From NCBI RefSeq assembly GCF_000024025.1, contig NC_013131.1, positions 8,536,229 to 8,600,228 of the forward strand: a DNA stretch of 64,000 nucleotides. The letters are read 5' to 3'. Of this stretch, positions 51,132-60,321 are shown piece by piece. The stretch is from Catenulispora acidiphila DSM 44928. Lineage in GTDB: Bacteria; Actinomycetota; Actinomycetes; Streptomycetales; Catenulisporaceae. Numbering within the stretch: the stretch's first letter is position 1; the number at the start of each line of letters is the position of its first letter. The position numbers and the translations under genes were made by a program. The notes below the pieces were generated by a model. It was given only the letters and a program-made list of their open reading frames with translations. It searched no databases and was not told the DNA's origin.

Positions 51132-52988
51132 ATGAACGAACCCTCGAGCAACGCAGGCGGCGTCGGCGGCCTGGGCGACAACGGCGCCAACGAAGCGGCG
51201 CACCAGGACGTGAGCGACAGCTTCGGCGCGAACCCCGCCGCGTCCGGCGGCTCGGGGGCTCAGGACCCCCAGGCGGTGCCGCCGGTCCAGCAGGCCCAGC
51301 ACGACGCAGTCCCCCCGACCGCCGCGCCTCAGCCCGCGCCCCAGCCGGTGTCGCAGCCCGCCCCGCAGGCGCCCGCCGACCAGAACCCGACCCTGATCCA
51401 GCCGACTGCCAGCGCCCCGGACCAGACGCTGATCCAGCCCGCGGTCCCGGCCACGCCGGACCCGGCCGCCGGGGCATACCAGGCGCAGTCCGGTCCGGCC
51501 GAACCCGGCGCGGGCCAGCAGCTGCCCCCGACGCAGCCCGGCGCCGCCTTCGGCCCGATGGGCCAGGCGCACGAGGCGCAGCAGGCCCAGCAGGCCGGCG
51601 CGGGCAACCACCTGGGCCCGGGCCCCACTCCCCCGCCGAACTGGGCCGCCCCGTCCGACGGCACGGCCTTCCCGCCCTACACGCCCCCCGGCGCGGTCGC
51701 CACCACCTCGCAGCGCTCCTCGCTCGGCGGCGGCAAGATGCTCCTCGCCGTGGCCCTGATCGCCGGTCTGATCGGCGGCGGCATCGGCACCGCGGTCACC
51801 TACGCGGCCAAGGACAACAGCAGCTCCTCCTCGACGGCCGCGTCCAGCACGCGCTCGCCGCTGAACACCAACAACACCGCGCTGAGCACGCCCGGCAGCG
51901 TCACCCAGGTCTCCTCCTCCGTCATGCCGAGCGTGGTGGACATCCAGGTCACCACCGCCAACGGCAGCGGGGACGAGGGCACCGGCATCATCTACAGCTC
52001 CGACGGCCTGATCGTCACCAACAACCACGTGGTCGCCGCGGCCAATGCTTCCAGCCAGAGCAACTCCAACGGCAACTCCAACGGGAACGGCAACACCAAC
52101 CCGTTCGGTGGGAGCAGTGGCGGGAGCAACGGCGGAAGCAATGGCGGGAGCAACGGCGGGAGCAACGGAAACAGCAACTCCACCAGCGGCCCGGCGACGA
52201 TCACCGTCACCTTCAACGACGGCCGCACCGCCAGCGCGCACATCGTCGGCACCGAGCCGCTGGCCGACCTCGCGGTGATCAAGGTCGACGGCGTGACCGG
52301 GCTGACGAAGGCCTCCTTCGCCGACTCCAAGAACCTGGCGGTCGGCCAGCAGGTGGTGGCCATCGGCTCGCCGCTCGGCCTGACCAGCACCGTCACCTCC
52401 GGCATCGTCAGCGCCCTGAACCGGCCGGTGGAGACCCAGGCCGAGGACGGCAGCACCGTGGTCCTGGACGCCGTCCAGACCGACGCCGCGATCAACCCCG
52501 GCAACTCCGGCGGCCCGCTGGTGGACATGCAGGGCAACGTGATCGGCATCAACTCCGCGATCGCCTCCAACAGCCAGAACTCCGGCGGTCTGGGCGGCAG
52601 CAGCGGACAGGCCGGCTCCATCGGCCTGGGCTTCGCGATCCCGATCTCCGAGGCGCTGCCCATCGTGGACGCCCTGGCCCAGGGCAAGCCCGCGCAGATC
52701 GCCTCGCTGGGCGTCGCGCAGTCCGGCCAGAGCGACACCACCACCCGCACCGCGAGCGGCTACAAGGTGGACCAGGTGTCCGCCGGCGGCCCGGCCGACA
52801 AGGCGGGCCTGAAGTCCGGCGACGTGATAACCAAGATCGGCGACCGGCTCGTGTACTCCTACCAGGACGTGGCAGCCGCGGTGCGCTCGCACCGGCCCGG
52901 CGACGTCATCCCGATCACCTACACCCGCGGCGGCTCCTCCGCGAAGGCCAACGTCACCCTCGGAGTGCTGCCCGCGCAGACCCCGTAA
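51132..52988 (+). CDS. HtrA-type membrane serine protease with PDZ domain
   Basis: The 618-residue protein has about 200 residues of Gln/Pro/Ala-rich cytoplasmic sequence, one membrane helix (residues about 203-225), a trypsin-like domain and a C-terminal PDZ domain (YKVDQVSAGGPADKAGLKSG). The catalytic triad is His299 in IVTNNHVV, Asp379 in LADLAVIK and Ser459 in NPGNSGGPL. A 50-residue Asn/Gly/Ser insertion (residues about 305-356) lies just after the catalytic His. In mycobacteria the homologue PepD is controlled by MprAB, which matches the two genes upstream. Confidence 0.94.
   Translation: MNEPSSNAGGVGGLGDNGANEAAHQDVSDSFGANPAASGGSGAQDPQAVPPVQQAQHDAVPPTAAPQPAPQPVSQPAPQAPADQNPTLIQPTASAPDQTLIQPAVPATPDPAAGAYQAQSGPAEPGAGQQLPPTQPGAAFGPMGQAHEAQQAQQAGAGNHLGPGPTPPPNWAAPSDGTAFPPYTPPGAVATTSQRSSLGGGKMLLAVALIAGLIGGGIGTAVTYAAKDNSSSSSTAASSTRSPLNTNNTALSTPGSVTQVSSSVMPSVVDIQVTTANGSGDEGTGIIYSSDGLIVTNNHVVAAANASSQSNSNGNSNGNGNTNPFGGSSGGSNGGSNGGSNGGSNGNSNSTSGPATITVTFNDGRTASAHIVGTEPLADLAVIKVDGVTGLTKASFADSKNLAVGQQVVAIGSPLGLTSTVTSGIVSALNRPVETQAEDGSTVVLDAVQTDAAINPGNSGGPLVDMQGNVIGINSAIASNSQNSGGLGGSSGQAGSIGLGFAIPISEALPIVDALAQGKPAQIASLGVAQSGQSDTTTRTASGYKVDQVSAGGPADKAGLKSGDVITKIGDRLVYSYQDVAAAVRSHRPGDVIPITYTRGGSSAKANVTLGVLPAQTP
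52107..52166. repeat. 12-base tandem repeat in the protease gene
   Basis: Five copies of GGCGGGAGCAAC, some with one or two changes, encode a GGSN tetrapeptide repeat in the surface loop after the catalytic His. Neighbouring AACTCCAACGGC-type repeats lie just upstream. Confidence 0.85.
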
Positions 52989-53019
52989 GGGCGGTAAGAA
53001 GCAGGCGTACCCTTGAGGG

Positions 53020-53826
53020 GTGTCTGACGAACGTGGTATCTCGGTCCTCCGCGCCGGCTTCGGCGCGGAGGCCGTTCCGTATCTGGCGGCGTGGGATCTC
53101 CAGCGCGAGGTCCACGCCCAGCGTGTCGCCGACGAGATCGACGACACCCTGATCCTGCTGGAGCACCCGCCGGTGTTCACCGCGGGCCGCCGCACCTCGC
53201 CGGAGGAGCGGCCCACCGACGGCACTCCGGTCCTCGACGTGGACCGCGGCGGCCGCATCACCTTCCACGGGCCCGGGCAGCTGGTCGGCTATCCGATCCT
53301 GCGGCTGCCGGAGGCGATGGACGTGGTCGGCCACGTGCGCCGGCTGGAGGAGGCGATGATCCGGGCCTGCGCCGAGCTGGGCCTGGAGACCACCCGGATC
53401 CACGGCCGCAGCGGCGTGTGGATTCTGGGCGAGGAGATCGAGCGCGAGGACCTGGGCGGCCTGAAGCTCCAGCTGAAGACGGTCGGCGCGCCGGTGGACG
53501 ACGACGAGGAGTTCGACCCGCGGCTGGCCGGCCCGGAGTACGCGCCGTCCAACGCCGGGCAGCGCCGGGCCGACCGCAAGCTGGCGCAGATCGGCGTGCG
53601 CGTCGCCAAGGGCGTGACCATGCACGGCTTCTCCATGAACTGCGACGTCGACCTGGCCTGGTTCGACAAGATTATCCCCTGCGGCATCCGGAACGCCGGA
53701 GTCACCTCGCTGTCGGCCGAACTCGGCCGGGACGTCACCGTCGAGGAGGTCGCGCCGCTGGTCGCCCGGCACCTCGACGACGTGGTATCCGAGGCCTACG
53801 GGCTCGTCGGCGCCGGGAAGGAATAG
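53020..53826 (+). CDS. lipB: Octanoyl-(acyl carrier protein):protein octanoyltransferase
   Basis: The 268-residue LipB has [49 protein letters not shown] with the catalytic Lys and [14 protein letters not shown] with the catalytic Cys. An insertion of about 45 residues between GVWILG and RKLAQIGV is typical of actinobacterial LipB. It moves octanoate from ACP to lipoyl domains. The GTG at 53020 sits close to the upstream protease stop. The lipA gene follows. Confidence 0.95.
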   Translation: MSDERGISVLRAGFGAEAVPYLAAWDLQREVHAQRVADEIDDTLILLEHPPVFTAGRRTSPEERPTDGTPVLDVDRGGRITFHGPGQLVGYPILRLPEAMDVVGHVRRLEEAMIRACAELGLETTRIHGRSGVWILGEEIEREDLGGLKLQLKTVGAPVDDDEEFDPRLAGPEYAPSNAGQRRADRKLAQIGVRVAKGVTMHGFSMNCDVDLAWFDKIIPCGIRNAGVTSLSAELGRDVTVEEVAPLVARHLDDVVSEAYGLVGAGKE

Positions 53827-53906
53827 TCCGCCGGCGTCGTAGGCTGGTAATCGTAGGAATACGCGGTACGCGGTATCCATTTCATGTTCATGCAAGGAGA
53901 CTCGAA

Positions 53907-54878
53907 GTGACGGCCGTCACCCCAGAACCCGAAGGCCGCAAGCTGCTCCGGCTTGAGGTCCGCAACAGCGCCGTCCCCATCGAGAAGAAACCCAGCTGGA
54001 TCAAGACCCGCGCCAAGATGGGCCCGGAGTACACCGGCCTGAAGAGCCTGGTGCGCAGCGAAGGCCTGCACACGGTGTGCGAAGAGGCCGGCTGTCCGAA
54101 CATCTATGAGTGCTGGGAAGACCGCGAGGCGACCTTCCTCATCGGCGGCGACCAGTGCACCCGGCGCTGCGACTTCTGCCAGATCGACACCGGCAAGCCC
54201 AAGGACTACGACACCGACGAGCCGCGCCGCGTGGCCGAGTCCGTGCAGACCATGGGCTTGAAGTACGCCACTATCACCGGCGTGGCCCGCGACGACCTCG
54301 AGGACGAGGGCGTCTGGCTGTACGCCGAGACCGTCCGCCAGATCCACGCGCTGCTGCCCGGCTGCGGCGTCGAGCTGCTGATCCCGGACTTCCACGCTAA
54401 GCCCGAACTGCTCGCCGAGGTCTTCGGCAGCCGTCCGGAGGTGCTGGCGCACAACATCGAGACCGTGCCGCGGATCTTCAAGGAGATCCGCCCCGGCTTC
54501 CGCTACGAGCGCTCGCTGGACGTCATCCGCCAGGCCCGCGACTACGGCCTGGTCACCAAGTCCAACCTGATCCTGGGCATGGGCGAGGAGCGCGAGGAGA
54601 TCTCGCAGGCGCTGACCGACCTGCGCGAGGCCGGCTGCGACCTGGTGACCATCACCCAGTACCTGCGGCCCTCCCCGCGGCACCACCCGGTGATGCGCTG
54701 GGTCAAGCCCGAGGAGTTCGTGGAGCTGGCCGAGGAGGCCCGCGAGATGGGCTTCGGCGTCATGTCCGGACCTCTTGTCCGTTCTTCCTACCGGGCGGGG
54801 CGGCTGTACAAGGAGGCTGTCGAGGCCCGTGCCGCGGCGGCATCCGGTGTCGGCGCCGGCGTCGGCGTTCCGGCCTGA
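53907..54878 (+). CDS. lipA: Lipoyl synthase
   Basis: The 323-residue radical SAM enzyme has the auxiliary cluster motif [12 protein letters not shown] and the radical SAM motif [28 protein letters not shown] and the C-terminal [14 protein letters not shown] with the RSSYRA signature are family hallmarks. It inserts two sulfur atoms into octanoyl groups made by LipB. AAGGAG precedes the GTG at 53907. A GC hairpin terminator follows. The Ala/Gly-rich C-terminal tail after the signature is variable. Confidence 0.96.
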   Translation: MTAVTPEPEGRKLLRLEVRNSAVPIEKKPSWIKTRAKMGPEYTGLKSLVRSEGLHTVCEEAGCPNIYECWEDREATFLIGGDQCTRRCDFCQIDTGKPKDYDTDEPRRVAESVQTMGLKYATITGVARDDLEDEGVWLYAETVRQIHALLPGCGVELLIPDFHAKPELLAEVFGSRPEVLAHNIETVPRIFKEIRPGFRYERSLDVIRQARDYGLVTKSNLILGMGEEREEISQALTDLREAGCDLVTITQYLRPSPRHHPVMRWVKPEEFVELAEEAREMGFGVMSGPLVRSSYRAGRLYKEAVEARAAAASGVGAGVGVPA

Positions 54879-54908
54879 TCCGCGCGGTTTCTTAGCACGC
54901 TGCGACAG

Positions 54909-54937
54909 CGGCCCCGGTCCTGATGGGACCGGGGCCG
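54909..54937 (+). terminator. Terminator after lipA
   Basis: CGGCCCCGGTCC (54909-54920) and GGACCGGGGCCG (54926-54937) form a perfect 12-base stem with a 5-base loop, followed by TTTCG. This is a clear intrinsic terminator for the lipB-lipA unit. Confidence 0.85.
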
Positions 54938-55118
54938 TTTCGCATGCTGGACACCGGGAATCCAATGTGTTGCACATCGCGTTACCACGATTTGACCCGC
55001 CACGCCAGACCCTGTAACAAAGAATATTGATAGTGGTGGTGGCCCGCCGCCGGCTCCACTGTCGCCGCATCCACAGCCCCGACGTCCCCCTTTATCTCTT
55101 CTGGGTCGAGGTTCCGCA

Positions 55119-55334
55119 ATGAGCATCGCGCCGTCGTCCGCTCCGTCTGTACCGTCCGCACCGTCCCCCGTCCGCACGATGATCCTCACCTTCGAACGCC
55201 GTGTGCTGCGCGCCGGCGGCCAGCAGGGCGCCCTGGCGAACGCCCGCGCGGCCGTGTTGGAGGGACAGCAGCGCGCCGCGCTGCGCGCCGAAGCCCACGA
55301 GTCGCTCACCAGGATGGGCATCCGGACCCGGTAA
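55119..55334 (+). CDS. Small protein between lipA and the DUF4191 gene
   Basis: This 71-residue frame has a Ser/Pro-rich start followed by a helical part: TFERRVLRAGGQQGALANAR then AAVLEGQQRAALRAEAHESL. A GAGG lies before the ATG at 55119. A short hypothetical protein in this position exists in Streptomyces genomes as I remember it. No domain or function is recognised. Confidence 0.5.
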   Translation: MSIAPSSAPSVPSAPSPVRTMILTFERRVLRAGGQQGALANARAAVLEGQQRAALRAEAHESLTRMGIRTR

Positions 55335-55385
55335 CCTGCCGAACTGGTTTACCACGGGGCGCGAGCACCACGTATCCTGCGTGGC

Positions 55386-56114
55386 ATGGCACGCGACACC
55401 ACGACGAAGACCCCCGCCGGCGGGGATGCGCCCAAGAAAAAGGGCCGGCTGACGCAGATCCGCGAGGTCTACGGGATGACCCGCAAGGAGGATCCCAAGC
55501 TTCCGCTGGTTCTGGCCGCTTGGGCCCTGGGCGCCCTGGTGGTGTTCGTGGCGCTGGGCGTCCTGCTCGGCTCCCCGCTGTTCTACGGGATCTTCGGCAT
55601 CCCGGTCGCGGTGCTGGCCGCGATGATCGTCTTCGGACGGCGGGCCCAGCGCGCGGCCTACTCCTCCATCAAGGACCAGGCCGGCGCGGCCGCCTCGGTG
55701 CTGGACACGCTGCGCCGCGGCTGGGACGTCACCCCTGGCGTGCGCTTCAACCGGCAGCAGGACATGATCCACCGGGTGCTGGGGCGTCCGGGCATCATCC
55801 TGGTCGGCGAGGGCAACCCGAACCGGCTCAAGGCGCTGTTCACCGAGGAGCGCCGGCACCTGACCCGGCTGTTCGGCCCGGACGTGCCGCTGGTCGCCCA
55901 GGACATCGTGGCTGGCGACGAGGAGGGCATGGTCCCGCTCGGTCGGCTGAACAAGACCGTCATGCGGCTCAAGCCGGCGACCGGCAAGGGCTACCTGCGT
56001 CCGGCGCAGGTGCAGGAGTACCAGAACCGGCTCAAGGCCGTCGGGCCGAACATGCCGATCCCGAAGGGCCCGATGCCGCGCAACGGCAAGATGCCTCGGG
56101 GTCAGGTGCGTTAA
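55386..56114 (+). CDS. DUF4191 membrane protein
   Basis: The 242-residue protein starts with a Lys-rich cytoplasmic segment, then two adjacent membrane helices around LVLAAWALGALVVFVALGVL and YGIFGIPVAVLAAMIVFGRR. The soluble domain with GAAASVLDTLRRGWDVTPGV, GRPGIILVGEGNPNRLKALF and GFLRP-like YLRPAQVQEYQNRLKAVG fits DUF4191, a conserved actinobacterial family of unknown function always found near lipA and glnA. A terminator lies downstream. Confidence 0.92.
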   Translation: MARDTTTKTPAGGDAPKKKGRLTQIREVYGMTRKEDPKLPLVLAAWALGALVVFVALGVLLGSPLFYGIFGIPVAVLAAMIVFGRRAQRAAYSSIKDQAGAAASVLDTLRRGWDVTPGVRFNRQQDMIHRVLGRPGIILVGEGNPNRLKALFTEERRHLTRLFGPDVPLVAQDIVAGDEEGMVPLGRLNKTVMRLKPATGKGYLRPAQVQEYQNRLKAVGPNMPIPKGPMPRNGKMPRGQVR

Positions 56115-56168
56115 TCGTCGCTAGCCACGTCAGCCGGACGTAACCCCGGCGAAACGCCATGGACGCAC

Positions 56169-56203
56169 GACGGCCCGCGACCGGTGATCGGTCGCGGGCC
56201 GTC
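56169..56203. terminator. Bidirectional terminator between convergent DUF4191 and RDD genes
   Basis: A 15-base perfect stem (56169-56183 with 56189-56203) has a 5-base loop. It lies between the stops of two convergent genes and can act on both strands. Confidence 0.85.
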
Positions 56204-56244
56204 GGCGTTCGCGGCGCCGGGGCGTCCCGGGTCGCGCGGACGGC

Positions 56245-56652
56245 TCAGCGGGTGCTGACGATCATCGTGTGCGCGATCCGGTCGTGCAGGCCGCGGCCGT
56301 CGGCGTCCCAGACCACCGCGGGGATGACCAGGAACAGCAGCACGGTGCGCATGCCGATCGAGTACAGCGAGGCGCGGCCGCCCTGGTCGGAGGTGACGCG
56401 CATCCCGAGGGCCGCCATCCCCAGGGTGGAGCCGCTGATCGACAGGCCCACCAGGTAGAACACCGCCAGCACGCTCAGCGCCGCGAACTGGCCGTTCCTC
56501 AGCAGCCGGTCGCCGACCAGCAGGTAGGCCACGCCGTAGGCGATGGCCCAGTCGATCATGATCGCGGCCAGCCGGCGGCCGACCGAGGCCATCGAGCCCG
56601 GACCGGTCTGCGGGAGGCCAAAGCGCTGGCCGGAATAGTCGGACGAGGTCAT
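56245..56652 (-). CDS. RDD family membrane protein
   Basis: From the ATG at 56652 the product has 135 residues and three hydrophobic segments. The first contains MASVGRRLAAIMIDWAIAYG with the R and D that name the family, then GLSISGSTLGMAALGMRVTS. At the C-terminus GLHDRIAHTMIVSTR carries the last conserved D. The role is unknown. Such genes are conserved beside glnA in actinomycetes. It is divergent from glnA, with the GlnR box in the 275-base spacer. Confidence 0.92.
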   Translation of the reverse strand: MTSSDYSGQRFGLPQTGPGSMASVGRRLAAIMIDWAIAYGVAYLLVGDRLLRNGQFAALSVLAVFYLVGLSISGSTLGMAALGMRVTSDQGGRASLYSIGMRTVLLFLVIPAVVWDADGRGLHDRIAHTMIVSTR

Positions 56653-56798
56653 GGAATCCACGGTACTCCGCGCCGTTTCACGCTCCGCCACCCGCTCGGT
56701 CTTGAGCGCCGCCTTAAACACGATCGTGAGCGCCGCCTTGAGCGCTCCCCTGGTGGCGGGCGGCGCACGAGGTAGGTTGGAAGGGTGCCGGGCTCCGT

Positions 56799-56836
56799 GT
56801 AACACGCCGGAAACAAAAGGGACACGGCCGGGAAAC
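56799..56836 (+). promoter_or_regulatory. GlnR-binding box upstream of glnA
   Basis: The sequence is GTAAC-N6-GAAAC-N6-GACAC-N6-GAAAC, with all three spacers exactly six bases. It matches the double GlnR box of Streptomyces glnA promoters and lies about 90-130 bases before the glnA start. Nitrogen control of glnA by GlnR is well established in the group. Just upstream, GAGCGCCGCCTT occurs twice as a direct repeat. Confidence 0.9.
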
Positions 56837-56927
56837 CCCCCGGTCCTACGGTCACAGGAGTGCCCGTTGGGTCCCGGCCCGGAGGCGAGAGGCTTCCGGC
56901 CGGTGAGAGTACTCAAAGGAGTAGTGG

Positions 56928-58352
56928 ATGTTCTCGAACGCCGACGAGGTACTCAAGTACCTCAGGGACAACGACGTGAAAAGCGTCGACGTGCGGTTCT
57001 GTGACCTGCCCGGTGTGATGCAGCACTTCACGGTGCCGGTCGAGTCGTTCGACGCCGACGTCTTCTCCCACGGCCTGGCCTTCGACGGCTCCTCGATCCG
57101 CGGCTTCCAGGCGATCCACGAGTCGGACATGCAGTTGCTGCCCGACCCGACGACCGCGCGCCTGGACCCCTTCCGCGCCGAGAAGACCCTCAACATCAAC
57201 TTCTTCATCCACGACCCGCTGACCGGTGAGGCCTACTCCCGCGACCCGCGCAACGTGGCCAAGAAGGCCGAGGCGTACCTGAAGGGCACCGGCATCGCCG
57301 ACACGTGCTACTTCGGCCCGGAGGCCGAGTTCTACGTGTTCGACGACGTGCGCTTCGCCTCCGGTCCGGAGGAGAGCTACTACCACATCGACGCCGAGGC
57401 CGCGTTCTGGAACACCGGGCGCGCCGAGGAGGGCGGCAACCGCGGCTACAAGCCGCGCGTGAAGGGCGGCTACTTCCCGGTCGCCCCGAACGACCACTAC
57501 ACGGACCTGCGCGCCACGATGAGCCGCACGCTCATCGACTCCGGCCTGATCGTCGAGCGCCAGCACCACGAGGTCGGCTCGGCCGGCCAGGCGGAGATCA
57601 ACTACCGCTTCAACACCCTGCTGGCCGCCGCCGACGACCTGATGCTGTTCAAGTACATCATCAAGAACGTCGCCTGGCAGGCCGGCAAGACCGCGACCTT
57701 CATGCCGAAGCCCGTCTTCGGCGACAACGGCTCCGGCATGCACTGCCACCAGAGCCTGTGGAAGGACGGCGCCCCGCTGTTCTACGACGAGGTCGGCTAC
57801 GCGGGCCTGTCCGACACCGCCCGCCACTACATCGGCGGCCTCCTCAAGCACGCGCCCTCCCTGCTGGCCTTCACCAACCCGACGGTGAACAGCTACCGCC
57901 GCCTGGTCCCCGGCTACGAAGCCCCGGTGAACCTGGTCTACTCCCAGCGCAACCGCTCGGCCTGCATCCGCATCCCGATCACCGGCTCGAACCCGAAGGC
58001 CAAGCGCATCGAGTTCCGCTGCCCGGACCCCTCCTCCAACCCGTACCTGGCCTTCTCCGCCATGATGATGGCCGGCCTGGACGGCGTGAAGAACAAGATC
58101 GAGCCCATGGCCCCGGTCGACAAGGACCTCTACGAGCTCCCCCCGGACGAGCACGCCTCGATCCCCCAGGTCCCCGGCAGCCTCCCGGCCGTCCTCGACT
58201 CCCTCGAGGCCGACCACGGCTACCTCCTCGAAGGCGGCGTCTTCACCCAGGACCTCATCGACACCTGGATCTCCTACAAGCGCGAGCGCGAGGTCGACCC
58301 GGTCCGCCTGCGCCCGACGCCGCACGAGTTCGAGCTGTACTTCGACATCTAG
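56928..58352 (+). CDS. glnA: Type I glutamine synthetase
   Basis: The 474-residue GSI-beta enzyme has [20 protein letters not shown], the metal-binding [30 protein letters not shown] and the ATP site segment [10 protein letters not shown]. Tyr402 in [11 protein letters not shown] is the adenylylation site used by GlnE. It makes glutamine from glutamate, ammonia and ATP. AAAGGAG precedes the ATG. A GlnR box lies upstream and a strong hairpin downstream. Confidence 0.97.
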   Translation: MFSNADEVLKYLRDNDVKSVDVRFCDLPGVMQHFTVPVESFDADVFSHGLAFDGSSIRGFQAIHESDMQLLPDPTTARLDPFRAEKTLNINFFIHDPLTGEAYSRDPRNVAKKAEAYLKGTGIADTCYFGPEAEFYVFDDVRFASGPEESYYHIDAEAAFWNTGRAEEGGNRGYKPRVKGGYFPVAPNDHYTDLRATMSRTLIDSGLIVERQHHEVGSAGQAEINYRFNTLLAAADDLMLFKYIIKNVAWQAGKTATFMPKPVFGDNGSGMHCHQSLWKDGAPLFYDEVGYAGLSDTARHYIGGLLKHAPSLLAFTNPTVNSYRRLVPGYEAPVNLVYSQRNRSACIRIPITGSNPKAKRIEFRCPDPSSNPYLAFSAMMMAGLDGVKNKIEPMAPVDKDLYELPPDEHASIPQVPGSLPAVLDSLEADHGYLLEGGVFTQDLIDTWISYKREREVDPVRLRPTPHEFELYFDI

Positions 58353-58402
58353 AACGTGGCTTGACCTGCGGAAACGCAGTTTGAACACTATGCACCGCCG
58401 CG

Positions 58403-58441
58403 TATCGCCCCGGGTTGGCAAGTCGCCGACCTGGGGCGATA
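58403..58441 (+). terminator. Hairpin after glnA
   Basis: TATCGCCCC (58403-58411) pairs with GGGGCGATA (58433-58441), with further GGT/ACC and GGC/GCC pairing inside, giving a long interrupted stem. It probably terminates glnA. It directly abuts the VapB-like ORF, whose start lies four bases downstream. Confidence 0.75.
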
Positions 58442-58444
58442 AGC

Positions 58445-58567
58445 ATGTCCGCAGCCAGGCTGAGGCGCCGTGAGGCGATGCAGAAGCTAGCCACGATGGG
58501 CGCTCGAGGCGCCTTTGACGAGGGCGTCACGGCGTACGATGCTCGCAAAGAGGCATGGCACGAGTGA
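58445..58567 (+). CDS. Short VapB-like antitoxin remnant
   Basis: This 40-residue frame reads MSAARLRRREAMQKLATMGA then RGAFDEGVTAYDARKEAWHE. It resembles only the C-terminal, toxin-binding part of VapB antitoxins. The N-terminal DNA-binding domain is missing, and the frame upstream is terminator sequence. Its stop overlaps the toxin GTG in a GTGA, as in intact vapBC operons. It is probably truncated, although a minimal antitoxin is possible. Confidence 0.45.
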   Translation: MSAARLRRREAMQKLATMGARGAFDEGVTAYDARKEAWHE

Positions 58568-58978
58568 AGTTCGGGTTTCTCCTCGACGCCTCAGCCTTCT
58601 GGCATCTGACCCGTGCCCCGGAGGCCATGAAGGCGTGGGAGCATTACGGCGCGGAGGGTCTGTTCCACGTGAGCGAGCCGACACGCGGCGAAATCCTCTA
58701 TTCGGCCGAGAACCCTGCGCATGGCTGGCGTCCTTGACATCCTGTGCGAGCTGGCGCCGGTACCGAAGGACGCATGGCGCTGGGTCGACACCGCACAGTA
58801 CAAACTCACGCTCAAGTCACAGCACCGCAAGTCACAGCACCGCGGCCCCGGCCCCATCGACCTTCTGGTCGCCGCGACAGCCGTTCACCACGGCCTCACC
58901 GTTCTGCACGTCGACAACGACTTCGTCACCATCGCTTTTGTGCTGCCGGAGCTTCGACGGCAAGACATCCGCAGCTAG
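58564..58978 (+). pseudogene. Frameshifted VapC PIN-domain toxin
   Basis: The first half, from the GTG at 58564, reads MKFGFLLDASAFWHLTRAPE and ends soon after [20 protein letters not shown]. The second half continues in the +1 frame from about 58721: [20 protein letters not shown], then [20 protein letters not shown] and [11 protein letters not shown]. Together they make one PIN domain with the usual acidic residues (Asp of LDAS, Glu of TRGEI, Asp of PIDLL and DNDF). A +1 shift near 58715-58725 and a 15-base tandem duplication at 58814-58843 make it non-functional unless frameshifting occurs. Confidence 0.75.
58814..58843. repeat. 15-base tandem duplication in the VapC remnant
   Basis: AAGTCACAGCACCGC is exactly repeated twice, which duplicates the KSQHR codons near the conserved GQHR-like segment of VapC. 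It keeps the frame but inserts five residues. Confidence 0.95.
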
Positions 58979-59065
58979 TGCGGCATGTGGGCCCAACGTG
59001 AGCCCAGTGGTCTGATAAGTATCGTCTCGGCAGGTCAGGAGTTCTCGTGTCTATTACTCCGGCAT

Positions 59066-59395
59066 CTAAATACGCTCAGGGCAGCTGCCTGCGGCGTAAG
59101 CGCGAAAATGGCAGCTGACCAGCAGTAAGACGTTGATCACGATGGCTTCGCTGGTCCAAGCGTTCTTCGTTGAGCCAGTGAATGCGTTTACGCCGACGTG
59201 CAGGTAATTGTCCAGATGGCGCCGGCTTCTTCCGACGTGACGGTCATCGGCGAAGCTGAATGTCACGGAGTCGCCGACGCCAACTCCGGGGAGCGAATAC
59301 TGCGGGCCTTCCAGTACTCGATCGACGACCTCCTGCATCTCGTCCCATGTTTCAGCGAAGAGGTAATCGGCGCCGATTCTCGCGTTAAGAAACAC
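59066..59395 (-). CDS. Possible truncated Imm1-like protein
   Basis: A GTG at 59395 with AGGGGG four bases upstream opens a 109-residue frame. DEMQEVVDRVLEGPQYSLPG and HLDNYLHVGVNAFTGS loosely resemble Imm1-type immunity proteins, whose core strand ends with a L-x-VGVN-x-x-TG pattern. After NAFTGSTKNAW the sequence no longer fits and ends with AYAAGSCPERI, which suggests a 3' truncation or frameshift. It lies 35 bases after the PIG-L gene on the same strand. The family match is weak. Confidence 0.35.
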   Translation of the reverse strand: MFLNARIGADYLFAETWDEMQEVVDRVLEGPQYSLPGVGVGDSVTFSFADDRHVGRSRRHLDNYLHVGVNAFTGSTKNAWTSEAIVINVLLLVSCHFRAYAAGSCPERI

Positions 59396-59430
59396 GACAC
59401 CCCCTGTGCCGGTGGCGGTATTTCGTCGGG

Positions 59431-60264
59431 TCAGCGCAGGCCGGCGAACAGGTCGTTCTCGGGTACGGCCGCGCCGGTGCTGTCCTGGACTCGGACGAAG
59501 GTTTCTACGCCCATTAGGTCTGTGAAGCGTTCTGGGCCCATCTTCAGGAAGAAGATGTTTTCGCCTTGGCTGGCGTGCGCTGCGAGTGCGTCGAACTTCT
59601 GGCCTCCGAACTTGGAGACGTCTACCCAGGTGGTGATTTCCTCGTCGGGGAGTCCGATCTCGGGCATTGCTTCGGCCTCTGCGGGATCTGGCTCGGTCCA
59701 CTCTGGGTCGAATTCGCGCATCGTCTCCATGAAGTTCTGCATTGCGGAGCGGGGCATCGTTGTCCAGTACAGCTTCGGTGTCAGTTCGGTTAGCGCCAGT
59801 GCCGCAACGGTGACGCGGTTTGCCTGGATGTGGTCGGGGTGGCCGTAGAAGCCGTTCTCGTCGTAGGTCACGACTACGTCGGGTTCGTAGTGGCGGATGA
59901 GGTCGGCTAGGCGGGCGGCGCTCTGCTCGACGGGTGTTCGCCAGAAGGATTCGGGGGCGTCGTTGGTCGGCCAGCCCATCATTCCGGAGTCTGCGTAGTC
60001 GAGTGTTTCCAGGTGGGTGATGTTCAGGATGTCGCAGCTGGCTTTGAGTTCCTGGCGTCGGAGGGCGGCTACTGCGACCGGGTCGTGGCCGGGCTCGCCT
60101 GGCTTCACGCCTCCTGGTCCGTCGCCGCAGCCGCCATCGGTGCAGGTGACCAGGACCGTGCGGATGCCCTCGGCGGCGTACCGGGCCAGAATCCCTCCGG
60201 TGCCTGTCGCCTCGTCGTCGGGGTGGGCGTGGACCGCCATCAGCGTCAAGGGCCGGTTATTCAT
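59431..60264 (-). CDS. PIG-L family deacetylase
   Basis: From the ATG at 60264, chosen because GGAGG lies eight bases upstream, the product has 277 residues. The zinc-binding motif LMAVHAHPDDEATGTGGILA, the strand VVVTYDENGFYGHPDHIQAN with the third His, and the general layout match LmbE/PIG-L deacetylases. Mycothiol enzymes MshB and Mca belong to the same family, but the sequence after the HPDDE motif differs from both, so the substrate is open. Confidence 0.85.
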   Translation of the reverse strand: MNNRPLTLMAVHAHPDDEATGTGGILARYAAEGIRTVLVTCTDGGCGDGPGGVKPGEPGHDPVAVAALRRQELKASCDILNITHLETLDYADSGMMGWPTNDAPESFWRTPVEQSAARLADLIRHYEPDVVVTYDENGFYGHPDHIQANRVTVAALALTELTPKLYWTTMPRSAMQNFMETMREFDPEWTEPDPAEAEAMPEIGLPDEEITTWVDVSKFGGQKFDALAAHASQGENIFFLKMGPERFTDLMGVETFVRVQDSTGAAVPENDLFAGLR

Positions 60265-60321
60265 AAGGACATCCTCCGCCATGGAGCGCGTTCGGATCGA
60301 ATCTGTGGTGTACCAGTCGCG

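Noticed and set aside
58721..58978. Second half of VapC as an independent gene with its own ATG
   Set aside because: It lacks the N-terminal half of the PIN domain, and the preceding frame supplies exactly that part, so one frameshifted gene is the simpler reading.
59047..59118. 23-codon frame beginning with GTG after AGGAG
   Set aside because: The ribosome site is good, but the peptide is too short to judge and overlaps another weak frame on the minus strand. It may be a further truncated gene start.
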